Positions 13,491 to 26,900 of a stretch of DNA of 64,000 nucleotides are shown here, piece by piece. This stretch comes from Ricinus communis (taxonomy: Eukaryota; Streptophyta; Magnoliopsida; Malpighiales; Euphorbiaceae): the NCBI RefSeq assembly GCF_019578655.1, contig NC_063260.1, forward strand, positions 28,544,888-28,608,887. The letters are read 5' to 3'. Both the position numbers and the translations under genes were made by a program. The notes beneath the pieces are model-generated. The model had not been told where the DNA came from. It did no database searches and worked only from the letters and a program-made list of their open reading frames with translations. Positions within the stretch are counted from its first letter, which is position 1. Every line of letters begins with the position of its first letter.

Positions 13491-14523
13491 TATACCTAAA
13501 TCCTTACTAATAGAAGAAGAACTACTGCTGAAATACCTAATAATTTATGAATTAAAATAAAGTTTTTTTTGAAGAGAATGACAATATAAGTATTAACCAT
13601 AACAATCCACAGAAAAGCAGAAAATGAAACCCTTAAAGCCACTTGCATGGAGATGTGTTTGAGTGCTGTTACAGAAAGATCTAAATTTTGAAGCCAAAGA
13701 AACACTGGATCCAATTCCTGAAGGTCATGAACTCATTTAAGTTCTACAAATATCATCAAGACAGGACATATTTAAGACTGATAAGTCAAAGCTTATGCAC
13801 AAAGACCAAGATTTAAGTGACAAATATATCTAAAGCAAGCAAGGGCTCTAATTAAATGAAAACACGAACATAAACTAGACCATTATCCCATCGGAAATAT
13901 ACAGTTCCAAGCGTAATCAAGATCTTACTATCATTTTGGCAAAAGCTGTTTGGGCCAGGCATAACATGATGAGATCATTAAAAGCGTCCAAAGGGTCATT
14001 TCCAGAACTATATATATATATAACTATTAAAAAAACGAAATAGATAGTTGGTAAATTAAGATTGACGAAAAGTGAAGTTTCCGTTCGTCTGGTTGAGCTT
14101 TAACGTCTCAGCACAGCACATTCTAATTAACGGTGGGTAAGCAAATAATACCCATTTTTAAAAATAAAATTACTTATTATGTTTTAGAAAGCAACAAATC
14201 ACCGAATGATGGGCATTTCCGGAATTCAATATAATTCTATTTAGCTACTTAAAGTTTTTTTAAATTTGAAATTAACTTTTCTTTTTTTGTTTCTACAGAA
14301 AAAGAAAACCCAAACGCACAACTCGTTTTTTCTTTTTCTTTTCTTCTCTGTTCGCAGTTTCCATATCACAAATACTACCATACGCTTTTGTTCATCTCTA
14401 TCTCCCCCGTCTCACTCTCTTGTGCGTCCATCCTTGGCCCTGAGGAGGTGTTGGAGAGAATCACCTCACCTCTTCGGAAACCCTTTTTGTGCGTGTGTAA
14501 TCTGTAACAAAAACCAAAATCAA

Positions 14524-17500
14524 ATGGCATCCGAGAACTTCACCGACAAAAACGTTGTTTTCAGAAAGCTAAAAGCCAAATCTGATAATAAGGTTTGTCG
14601 GGTTTTCATTTTCATTATTGGGTTTTCGTCGTAGATCTGGTTCGGATCTGTATGTTGTGTAATTGGATCTTGAATTTGAAATATGGGTTTTTTGTTTAAT
14701 TTTAGATGTGCTTTGACTGTAATGCAAAAAACCCGACTTGGGCATCTGTGACTTATGGGATTTTCCTCTGCATTGATTGCTCCGCTGTTCATCGTAGCCT
14801 CGGCGTGCATATCAGCTTCGTCAGGTATTCTAATGGTTTGGGATGATAATTTGTTTGTTCAAGATATCTCGTTTGAAATTGTTTCAATTTTTCGTATAAT
14901 GTTTATTAAAGACTTGCAAAGGGGTTGTAAATTATGTCTCGGATAATGAGGAATCAGAACTTAGGTAACGAATTTGGGATTACTTTGATATTTTTTACCG
15001 TGGAATAGCGCCTAGGTTTTAGGTTCACTCAAGTGCTACTTTGCGGCTTGGATGGTATCTAGTCAGCTTTCATGTCCAAACCACTATTTGGTCTTATCAA
15101 TCAGTCAGATTAAAAATAAGTGCATTGCACAGTATCAACTTTATTCTCTTGTCCCAATCGAAAGTTGCCCCCTTCCATTATTGTCTGGAGGAGCTACAGA
15201 GACTTGCGGTTCTAGGTTTAGGCTATTCTGTATTTGCAGTTTTGTTAAACCCAGATTCCAGTTACTGGAAATGGGACCAATGACTGGTTTGATCTGGTTA
15301 ATTATCGGTTGTCAGAAGAATCAGCTATACCTAACTGGACGTTGATGTAACATTTTCATTTCATGTTTGCATATATCTAACAAGCATAATTTTAAGTATA
15401 TCTAAGTAGATGTCATTATATTCTTTTAGCTTGAGAAGAATTTGTTGATGTTAGTTTTATTGCTGTTTCTTTTATTTTGTAACGGTATAATTTGCAAACC
15501 TTTATCTAATAAGAGATTTAGATTCTTTGCTAGTAATATATATTTTAAAAGTTGATTTTGTTGGAATTATTTTGATTTTGTGTATACTATTTGACAATGT
15601 TATGAGAGGAAGCAATTGTTTCCAATGGCCTTAACTATAGTGAGAAAGGGTGGCGGTGCTGATGATACCAACTACTTTTTCTTGGAATGGCTCAAAGATA
15701 GATGAGGAGGCAGCTAGTTTTTCTAAAAAATGTTTAGGAGGTAGAATTAGGCATTTATCATTGTGCAAGGACAAAATATGTATTTTGTTGTTATTCTTTT
15801 TAAATAGCTTTTAATATTGCTATGTCCTAATTCCTTGATCTATATGATTAGACCTAATCACCTCATAATCTCATTCTGACAAATCCTTAAGTTTTCACAA
15901 TTTTCCTGATTTCAAAATTGTTTCACTTTTTTAGTGTGTGCCTTCCATGAATGACATAACGATTGATGTGGCATTAATTTGATTTCTCTTGCTAATTTGT
16001 TGTTGACTTCTCATTAATATATGTTTGAAATAAAATAATTATCTTCGTATTGACATGAGTTTGTATTGAATTTTCCTGGACTTATTTTAGTCAGGGTACA
16101 AGGAAAACTCCAATTTAGATCTTTTTTCTTACTTTTCTAATTTTATCTGGTACTTTTTCTAATTTAAATTTGACTTCATAATTTTCTTAGATCACACTTC
16201 TTTTATAAGTTATACTCCTCGGTGATCTTCACTTTATTTGATTTTGATTAATTACAAATATAACAAGTAATATTCAGTTTCAGAATAATAAAATTTCAAG
16301 TTTCTTTCTTGTTCCATTTTTAAAAGACATAGAATTTCAGAAATGTAAAATTTATTTTTGCTTTTATGGGTTATTTAAGACTTCACCAAGAAAGGGCAAT
16401 TACAATTATTAGGAAACATTTTTAATGAAGAACTAATCGGTTGAAAAAGAATATATATTAATCATGTTGTGATTATATAGATAAAATAAAGAAAGAACAT
16501 AAAGAAAAAAGAGGAAATAAGTAATGGGAGTGGCCTGTTTATGGAGAAATAAAATCTCTCCTGTTACCGTTTACCAATAATTGCCATAGAATCCAGGAGG
16601 CTAAGGCTATGGTTTATTGAGGTTTTGTGAATGCTTTTTATGTTCTAGATTTATTCTCATGTCAAAGATCCCCTTGGTGTACAAGGTTGTAACTGCTTGG
16701 TGTCTTGAACACTACTCAACGAATCTCAATCCTGAATGAGTTTGGTTCAAATATAACTTGATTCTTTGCATCAAATTTTATAATTCAATAAAAAAGCAAA
16801 ACAAAATAAGATAATTGAGATGAGCGGTTATAGTATTAAGAGCTCAACTATTTGATTTATGTAGGTCGACAAATTTAGATTCTTGGAGTCCTGAGCAGTT
16901 GAAAGTGATGAGCTTTGGAGGAAATAACCGAGCACAGGCTTTCTTTAAGCAGCATGGATGGACTGACGGGGGAAAAATCGAGGCCAAGTATACATCTAGA
17001 GCTGCTGACTTGTACAGACAAATACTTTCAAAAGAAGTTGCCAAAAGTATGGCAGAAGATGCTGGATTGCCATCATCACCTGTTGCTTCTCAGTCAGCCC
17101 AAGCTTCCAATGGATTTCCTGATGTCAAGACCAATGAGTCTCCTGAAGAAAGTTCATTAGGAAAGCAGGAAACACCTGATGTTCCTCCTCCCCCTAAAGT
17201 TTCTCATCCAATTATTACCAGTACAGTCAAGAAGCCGCTTGGTGCAAAGAGAACAGGAAAGACCGGAGGTCTTGGTGCTAGGAAGCTTACTACAAAGGTA
17301 GGCAGTCACTTTCCTTTATGAATTAACTAATTATTATTAGAAGTATAAAAAATATATCGCAATTATTAAGTTACTTATAGCATGTGTATGGATTGGTTCA
17401 CTTTAAGGTCTTTTAAAAATGAAATTATGTAGAGACAACCAAAGTGATTTAGATTGAAAACTAACCGAAAGGAAGTGAATTTTCCTATTCATTATGATCC

Positions 17501-19643
17501 TTTTGTTTGTTTTCAGGCCTCTGAATTGGACTATTAGATTTGTCAAATAATGTATGATATCCTTTTTGCCTTTTGGAATAAGAAAATGAAAGAATGAATG
17601 GAAGAAAGAAAGAAAGAAGAAGCTTGCACAAACTATAAATGCTGATTATGCTTTTATTATTTGTCTGTTTCAGTGTTTGATAGTTCATAAACTAATGAAA
17701 AGAAATTATAATCTTAGAAAGGGGAAAATAGAAGAACTTAGGGAAAAAAGGGAAAACTGAAAATTTGTTAACAAAGAAAAATAGAAGTATCTCTTAGAAA
17801 GGTTCAATATTTTTTTTCTCAGGAAGATGAAAAGAAAGAAAACAAACAAAGCGAGTTAATAATGCATGCCTAAACATAAAAAAGAATAATATTTTATGTC
17901 TAAATCTGTGTCTGCTTTTAACTTCCTTTTTAAAAAAAGATCTTAAATATATTGAGAAAATTTTTAAAATAATAATCGGAGTGGACTAAACCAACCATAA
18001 ATGCCAAATCAGGTTGATATATCAGTTTCAACTGGATTATCATGGCCTTATTCTGAGTAGCTAAATTATTAATTGCAGCCCAGTGAAAGTCTCTATGATC
18101 AGAAACCAGAAGAACCACCTCTTCCCGTTCCTGCTGCAACTAACAACACTCCAAAAGCTGGCACATCTTTTACATCTCGTTTTGAATATGTGGACAATGT
18201 CCAATCTACTGAGCTAATTTCTGGTGGTCCGCAAGTGATTAGCCATGTATCACCTCCAAAGTCATCAAGCTTCTTTGCAGAATTTGGAATGGATAGTGGC
18301 TTTCAGAAGAAATCAAGTAATAACTCCTCAAAAGTGCAGGTAATTTATGTTGCTTTTATCCTGCAGAGCAATTACCTGACAATATATGCCAAAATTTTCC
18401 AATATAGAAACTCTAATATGTCACGACCTGTTTAATATTGTGGGTAGGGTCACCATGCACCACTACAGAGTTTCTATCCTGTATTTATTATTTGTTCTTT
18501 CTACTTTTATTTCGGGAGATGTATGCTGACATTGAAGAGAGTTACTTTTGTTTTAGGAGATACATGCATCTTAAAGATGATTACATGATAGTTATCTATG
18601 ACCGGCATGCCTTTTTCCTGTACCTTTTTTCTCTTACATCCTGGTATTATCAGATTCAGGAAACAGATGAAGCAAGGAAGAAGTTCTCAAATGCAAAATC
18701 AATCTCATCAGCACAATTCTTTGGTGATCAAAACAAAGCCACTGATATTGATTCTCAAGTTTCCTTGCAGAAATTCTCTGTATGTTCCTTGTTATCAACT
18801 GTTTATCTTTTTCTTTTTTTCTTTTTTTTCAATTCTTTTAATTGATAGCTTTTTAATGTTCATTTTGTTTTAATAATTCCTGAGCTCCTTTGAGAAAAAT
18901 GCTGGCACTTCAATTTAATGGCGCATAAGAATTCCTCAACACTTTCTCCTTTCTTTCTCCTTTGGGATAATATAAGATAAGATAGGAGATACACAGAAGC
19001 TCTTGATTAGCTCAGAATCACCTAAGCAAATGGAGACCGAATTACCAATGGCGCCTTGTTTAGTGTTCTTTTGTTTTGTCATATGATGGTTCTAATCCAC
19101 CAAGACTTGGTTCAGACTCAATGGAAGTGCATGACAATCTAGTTGACTTCTTTTGGGTTCCATTATCAAGGATCCAGCATCTGTAGTTTTAGTAGGAAGA
19201 TACTAGCTCACTCTTTAATAAATCACAACCAGTTGATGTGAATATTTTTTTTTAAGGCTAAGATTAATATTTTTCTTTTTATTCTAGGGTTCATCGGCTA
19301 TCTCCAGTGCTGATCTTTTCGGTGACAGCAGCGATCACTCCATTGATCTTGCTGCAAGTGACCTTATCAACCGGATATCTTTCCAGGTATGCTTACACAT
19401 GTTTTGGTGCTTGTACATACAGTTAGAATCTTCCTTCTTTATCTCTCCCCCTTCTAAGAAGAAAGCATGCATATGATAATAAAGTATTAGACCTTCTTGA
19501 TGAATTATATTGCTTTCCGTTCTACCCTTTTCCAGGCCCAACAGGATATTTCTTCCCTCAAGAATATTGCAGGAGAGACTGGGAAGAAGCTGAGCTCCTT
19601 GGCGTCCACTTTGATCACTGATCTTCAGGATCGAATCCTCTGA
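14524..19643 (+). CDS. AGD8/9-like: ARF GTPase-activating protein (AGD8/AGD9-type, ArfGAP2/3 class)
   Basis: ArfGAPs stimulate GTP hydrolysis on ARF GTPases and so control coat recruitment and release in Golgi/endosome traffic. Seven exons with GT-AG junctions can be placed: 14524-14592, 14706-14824, 16865-17297, 18079-18339, 18654-18779, 19288-19386 and 19536-19643. They join in frame to 404 codons, close to Arabidopsis AGD8/9 (about 385-402 aa). The N-terminus starts [20 protein letters not shown]. Exon 2 carries the zinc finger C-x2-C-x16-C-x2-C (CFDC...CIDC) followed by [13 protein letters not shown], which contains the catalytic arginine. Exon 3 has the [16 protein letters not shown] block. 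The middle is Pro/Ser-rich and presumably disordered. The C-terminal exons give FFGD and [22 protein letters not shown] sequence, typical of the ArfGAP2/3 tail. Intron 2 is long (about 2.04 kb). A poly(A)-signal-like AATAAA lies at 19755-19760. Family is secure; the exact paralogue is inferred. Confidence 0.93.
15350..16860 (+). other. body of the long second intron of the ArfGAP gene
   Basis: The T-rich sequence between exon 2 and exon 3 shows no second gene. The overlapping ORFs at 15041-15345 have no domain and are intron noise. Confidence 0.7.
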
Positions 19644-19759
19644 AATCAGTGTGTTCGATGCTCAAATACATCCAAGGAGGTTGTTACCTTACCAGCCAAT
19701 ATTTGTGTAGTGGAATGTAAAATGAGTCCATTATAAAAATTCTTTCGGAAAACAAATAA

Positions 19760-22700
19760 AAAGTTTTAAGACTTCTGAAGTCGTTTTATTAGATAGTACA
19801 CAGGATGTGTCGGGATTAATTATGGGTTAGTATTTCGCATGGTAACTATATCAGTGTGTGAACTTGAACAGTTTTCTTGCAGTGTACTCTATGTAGGAAC
19901 TGAAATTACGAGACAATTTATGAATTGAAAATCAGCCCAAATTATTTGTTGGAGGCAAAAATGGAATATACCATTCAGAACACTGGATACATGTCAAAAT
20001 GTTCGTAGATATCAGTCGGGTGTGTTGATTCTTTTTGTAAAGGCAGTATCTGACACATCTTCCAGGTGCTTAACTCACCACATTTGGGGCTGAATGCTTG
20101 CTTAGTACAAAAGGGTGGTACCCTTATAGTTTGATTTGTTGATAATTTTTGGTATTGGGAGTATTTTACTTGTAACAAGTAAAGGTATGAAAAAGTAAAA
20201 TTATACCACGTCACGGAATAAACCTCTGCCATACTCGTTCATCGTGAACACAGCATTCCTTTAAAGCCAACAATCGACGCTCTTCACCTGCAACTACACC
20301 ATGACTCATTATCACAGTTTACTAATACTATAATTAACCATGGGTTATCAAGGTTAAAGCTTTTATGTAAATCTAAAATCTACCATAAAGACTAAGGAAT
20401 TGTACCTTTCTATAAAATTGTTAGGGTTTGTTTAAAGTTACTATCGGATATTAAATAAGTAAACTTATAATTCTTTAATTTATTTAATAGATTCTTGAAG
20501 TAAGTTATAGTTTTTCTTAATTTAATAGATTTTATTTTAGCTTAACTAAGTTTTTTCGCTTTCGAACTCTAAGTAAGTAGCTGTGTTAAAAACTTTTGAG
20601 GAAGTCGACACATTCTAGATTAAATCTAAATATATACAAATAAAAGAAAATATTTTTAAAATTCTTTTTTATAAATTAAACAAAATCTATTTTTTAAAAA
20701 ATAGCATCTTTTTTCTTCCGGATAGTTTTCAAAAATTAAAAAATTTAAAATATTTTTTCCGGTTGTAATCTCGAGCGGTTTTTCTTTTTAGCAGGGAGCG
20801 ATTGAAGAAAAAAACAAAAGAAAGTTACTAGCCGTACGAGTTTTACACATGAGATTCTATTTTCAGTTTTTGCCAAAAAGTCAACAAGAGTTAGATTTGG
20901 TCTGTCGGCTGACGTGTGTTCAAAGCACCATTGTTTTAATTCCTAGTAAAAAACATTTTAATGTTTCAAAAGTAAATATCTTTTGAAAAAAAAAAAAAAA
21001 AAACACTGTAAGACTTAAATAATAGTTTTCTAATAGTCTGTGTAATTTTTTATTATTAGGTCTACAATATCATATACTTTAATTATATTTTTTTATATAA
21101 ATGTTTTATTACCTCTTTTTGAGTTTTCTTTACTAATTTTGCCTTGAAGGTTTAATTAAGTCCATGAAAAAACTCTTGGATTGACTCTTTATTTTATTTA
21201 ATACTTGCATATTCTAACATTAATTAATTTACATGATTCTTAATTAGACAATAGCTTCTATTCTAATAATAATATATTGATTATATTGTGTTAATTCATA
21301 TAAGTATAATTGATATATCAATTAATTAATTTTTAAAATAATCTCATTTATAGGAACATTAACTTCTTATTCCAACAAATGATGACGTGGTAGCTTCAAT
21401 CCCATTCAATAAATTTGTTTACTTTTCCCCAATGTCTATGCATTTAGATATTTTAATATTAATCAAAATAAAAAAAATAAAGTCTAAAAAGCATATAATT
21501 TATTTTTTACTTAATTATATGATTTTCATATTTTATAATTTTTCAATAAGGTGATAGTTAGAATGATTTTTTCAAAAACAAATATAATATTTTTTATTTA
21601 AATAATTATACTTCACTTAGTTAATAATTTTTTTAAAAAAAATAAATACAATATCTTTTATTTAAATAATCATACTTCACCTAGTTAATCACTTTTTACC
21701 CTTTGTATGGATTGGAGGAAAATAAAAGAGTAAAATACCTTTTTCAAATTATAAAAGAAAAAGAAAAATAATTCTTATTTTTCATTCAACAATAGTTTTT
21801 TCTCCATTTTAAAAAGAAAATAAAGTAAAGATGAAAAAGAGAGTGAAATATATAATACTATTATTTTTCGTCCATTCAAACAAGAAGAGAAAAAATAAGT
21901 GAATTTTTCCTTCTTATTTTCTTTCCACTCTATGAAAATTTAAAAGCATAGGGTAAATGAGCTTTTATTATTATTTTTTAAACAGCAACCTTTTATCCCA
22001 AAGTAGATGAACGGCTTAACATTTAAAATTTCAAACATTTTTAAAATTGTTTCGACAGCGGATTGATTCTAATATTTGTTAAATTTTAGTCTTTGTTCAA
22101 GTACCATTATGTGCAATATCATGTAAATTTATAAATATTGATATTATTTTAGTTTTAACAATTTATTAACATAATTAATACTAAATTAATCAATTATATA
22201 TAATACTTAATTATCAATCAATTAAATATATTATTATTATTCATTAAAATATTTTACCTATTTTTAAAATTTAATTAGTGGTACTTTAAAATTGTAAATT
22301 TTAATTCATATAAATAACTAAAAATTATATATAAATTTACTAACAATCTATATTAATAAAAAGACATATAAAATAAATAGATTATTTAAAATAATATTAA
22401 TTAATAATTTATTATTAAAAAATAAATTTATAATAGCATAGTGCCACAATATTACTCTAATAAAATTCTTTGTTTAAGTTAGGGATGTAGTTTTTGTTTG
22501 GGAGGATCGTTATAGCTATTGAAAATTTGTTGCTTTAATCATTTTATATCTTTTAAACTTTCTTAATTTTAATTATTTAGTTTTTATTAGAAGTATAAAA
22601 CCTAGTTAACTCTCCTTTCTTTTACTTTTATCTTTATTGAAATTTTTACTTTTGATCATCATCGATTTTTTAATCATCTTATTTTAAAATAATTATTTTA

Positions 22701-23600
22701 ATAAATAAATACTAATATAATTCATAAAGAGTTATATGTTTTTTTATGAGAGTAATAAATTTTTAAAAAATAATGACGTGCATATTAAATTCTTTCTTTA
22801 TAAAAATAGTAGATGAAATGAATAAATAATTAAATTTGTTAAAAGACACGTGTGATATGGATACATGCTTAATATCAATAGAAATTACAATCTATTAATC
22901 ATAGAATTCATGTTGGTTAGAATTATATTTTCTTTTATATTTATCTTTTAATGTTAATATATGTTTTTATCTTTATATTACAATATCATCAGTATCCATT
23001 AACTAAATATTTATATATATTTTTAAAATATATTTAGTTTAGTAATTTTATTTTATATTTTAAAAGAAAAAAGCCATATAACAAGTTATTATCGGTTTTT
23101 ATTATAAGTGGATCTAATACTAATGGAGAAATTAATAGTATTATAATTTATATTTTATTGAATTTCTCTAAAAAGATTAATAATATATTTAGTTGAAATT
23201 CATAAAATGACTTATCTTTTTATGAAAAAGACATAAGAAAAAAATAAAATAAAAATAAAAAAGTTGAAAGATATATTTTTGTGCTATAAAATAATATTAA
23301 TTTACTAATATAGAATCAATTTGAAAATTTTATCTATTTTATAAGAATTTAATTTAGCTATAATCAATTTCACAGAAATTTTATTATGTAGATTTTAAAT
23401 TAAATTTCACTTTATTTAAAATATATAAATCTTAAAATTGGAAATAAATTTCATAGTCTTTATATAATTCAACTAAATATATCAAGGATAAATTGACACA
23501 AAATGAAGAATAGGGATCTCATTGTCTTTCCACAAATATTCAAGGACTTTTATTTTTAACTTTGCCAAAAAAAGTCGTAGGAAATTACCGATTATGCGCA
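19760..23600. other. intergenic DNA between the ArfGAP and ubiquitin protease genes
   Basis: No supported gene. The first part (to about 20300) is of ordinary composition and probably holds the ArfGAP 3' region; the rest is very AT-rich. It contains copy 2 of AT-rich repeat family 2 (22130-22420) and a short direct duplication at about 21575-21690 (two versions of 'aatacaatatcttttattta'-like sequence followed by 'ataattatacttcacttagt'). The ORF at 19975-20232 (-) has no recognisable domain. Confidence 0.6.
22130..22420 (-). repeat. AT-rich dispersed repeat, family 2, copy 2
   Basis: It is the reverse-complement counterpart of 7310-7595, with most of the length alignable by eye. The 3' side ends in 'ataatagcatagtgccac'. 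It is non-coding, with unresolved termini and class. Confidence 0.55.
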
Positions 23601-23906
23601 AGGTAAAAAGAAAAAGAGAGGAGAGAGAAATAATAATATAAATAAAAAAACCTGTTGTTTATACATTTCTTGCCTGCCAATTTGCAATCGATGACCTGAC
23701 CATGATGTCGGTGTGCTTCGCAAATTGCCAAAATCCAAATGGCGGTTCAGTTTTCCCTCTCTTTTCAAAATGTTTTTCAATAGAGCGCAAAAACAAAAAC
23801 CTTTTTGTTATTTTCCCTCTTTTTTTTCTCCGCCTTTTCGAATCTTAATCCCGAACCCTAAAATCTCAAAAAACAATTTGGATTTTCAAAAATTGAAACT
23901 CAAATC

Positions 23907-26900
23907 GTGGAGCCAAAACAGGTTTCCTTACTGGCTCTCACGAGTCTCAGTAATCTTCTTAGATACTTCTTCGCAAAAATCACTAAACTCGCAATCTTTA
24001 TTGTTCAGTACTCTATGGTTATTAAGGCCCTAAATCCTTCAATTTCACCAAACAACCGTTCCCCAATTTTACCCTTAGTGGCTATTTCAACTGAAACTAT
24101 TGATGGGTCTTTATCATCATTGTATCCTAAAACCCTAAATACTGTTGGGTTTTCTTCGTCCTTACCGGTGGAGACGGTACATATTGAGGCTATGGGTCTT
24201 TCACCATCAAATTGTAACGAGTCTTCATCAATTTCAATTATGATTGATGATTCTGACAAAACCCTAACAGAGTCTTTGCCTTCTCCACAAACTGAAGGCC
24301 TAGCAGATGGTATCGATCAATCTTTTATTGGCACCCAAAATTGTGATTCTGTTGTTTCTACTAATGGTAACGACCAGTCTTCCCCGGGGGGATATGTAGA
24401 TGACATGTGTTTGGTCCCTGTATCTGTCATTCCAAGGGAAGCTCGGAATGATAATAACGGCGATTGCAGTGCTCCTAAGCCAGCTATGAAAGTAGATGCT
24501 AAAGAAGGCACTTCCGAGAATGAAAACAATCTTGAAGCAAATGGATTACTTCCTGATTACCCATATGATAATTCTTGCAACTGTAATAATTTATTCAATC
24601 CATATTACGGGTTTCAACAACAATGGCCTGGGCCATGTGGTCCATTGTGCGAATACCAGTATTCGCGGTTCTATGGCCCACGCCATCATTCAAGAGAACG
24701 CTGGGGAAATGGAGAGGATGAAGAAGATATGCCTTGCTGGCGTTCTGTACAAGAAACTGTACCTACTGGGGTGGTATGTTAATGTGTGATCTTGCTTTGT
24801 TCACCGTGCATTTTGTTTTATGTTCTTTCTGTTTATTTTTTGTTGAGTTGTTGATCTTGGATTCATATTGTGCAGGCTGCGGGGCTGTATAATCTTGGGA
24901 ACACATGCTTTATTAATGCAGTCCTACAAAGTTTTACGCATACTGTGCCACTTGTTAAGGCTCTCCGTTCTTGCAATCATGTGATGCCTTGCCAGCGTAT
25001 GCCCTCATCTTAGTTTTATATGTAGATATTTGAAATTGAATAATTTTGTTTAAACTCACTTTTTCTTGTGTGGGTTTTGCAGGTGGTGTTGAAGGATTTT
25101 GTGCCGTCTGTGCTCTTCGAGATCATATTGAACTTTCTTTAACCTCTTCTGGAAAAGCTGTATCACCTTCCAAAATTGTTGATAATTTGAAACGTATCCT
25201 TTTTTTTTTTTTTAAAATATTATTATCTGTGTTTCTTAGTACAATAATTGTTGTTTTGTGCAGCTGCATCTGAGTCTAAAGAGACTAAATTATTTGCTAT
25301 TATCACTTCTACTATTCGTGGCTGTATCTTCTATTTGGATTTGTTGTGGGACAAAGATTTGATGTTCAGAAGGCAACTTTCTTTAAAAACTTATATGTTA
25401 AATGTGATTCTTAACCATGAACAATCAGAGATTTCATCTTGTTTTGAGAAATACCAGCAGGAAGATGCTCATGAATTCCTTCAATGCTTATTAGATAAGC
25501 TTGAAAGGTGTTGTCTGGATCCAGGTCTGAGTGACGAGGCATCATCTTCCCCAGAGAATAACATAGTTGAGCGGGTATTTGGGGGTCGCCTTGTAAGCAA
25601 AGTACGGTTGAGATGTGCCTTCTACTGATTGCTTTTGCTATGCTACTTCTTTATTCTTTACATGTAATGTTTAGAGCACATGTTTCTGCTTCACTTTGTA
25701 ATTAATTAATTTATTACTTGATGTCAGTTGCGATGTTGCAATTGTGGTCACTGTTCTGATAAGTATGAACCCCTTATTGACCTGAGTTTGGAGATTGAAG
25801 ACGTGGGAAATCTTCAAAGTGCTTTAGAGTCTTTCACCAAGGTAGAGAAAATTGAAGATGTTGATTCAAAGTTTATATGCAACCACTGTAAGGAGGAGGG
25901 GTCCAGGGAGAAGCAGCTTATGCTTGACCAGGCTCCTTCTGTATCTGCTTTGCATTTAAAGAGATTCAAGACTGATGGATCCTTCATTGAAAAGATTGAC
26001 AAACATGTGGAGTTTCCATTAGAATTGAACTTAAAACCCTACACCAAAAGCAGTCAAGACTGTAATAAGAACCAGGTAATTATCACGTCAGAGACAAAAA
26101 TTATCTTATTGTTAATAAGAAGCCATGAGGATCTAAATATGTGTAGTAATGGTGAATAAGGTGAATGGCATTGAGAGATGCATGGTTTCTTTGAATTTAT
26201 TAATTTTTTATTATTGAAAAATGAGATCTCTTTCCTAACATTAATTAGAAAAAGAATGCAGATGCCAAGATGACCTTGGTTATACATGTTGATATGGTCA
26301 TATACGGTTAGTTTATCTTAGTAGTATTGCTAACCCATCTTTTCTTCTTGCTAATATAGGTTGACTTGAAGTATCAACTTTATGCAATCGTGGTGCATAA
26401 TGGATTGTCACCCACTTCTGGGCATTACTTTTGTTTTGTTCGATCCTCTCCAAGCACATGGCATAAGCTGGATGACTGCAGGGTAATAACTGCAAGACTT
26501 AATTTCTGTTCATATTGATTATACTTATTTTGCTTTTAGGATTACTTTATTGCTCTGTATCTGCGTAAGAGGTAGGGAAGAAAAAACAAAATGGGTTAGA
26601 GTATGCATTTTTTTTTTTTTCTTTTCATTTTGATGATTCTGTTTATACCTTTTAATACGTTGGACCTTTGCCAGTTAGTATTTACTTGTATGTATTGTAA
26701 GTTGTTCAGGTACTTGGTTTTTGAGTTATTCCCATGCGCAAGAATTTATGATAATGGAACTTGAAATCAATTTTCTCTATATTTTTGTATTCCTCCCTCT
26801 TAATTCTCCTATATGAAGTTTTAGGGTTGTCTTATCACTGTCTAAAACCATTTCATTATGGGAGTAATTCTTTTTCCTTTTTATTTCTTTTTATATGCTA

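Noticed and set aside
15041..15345. Two overlapping ORFs of 80-97 codons
   Set aside because: They lie within intron 2 of the ArfGAP gene, overlap in different frames and show no domain.
24005..24529. Minus-strand ORFs
   Set aside because: Antisense to exon 1 of the ubiquitin protease, whose frame continues into conserved exons.
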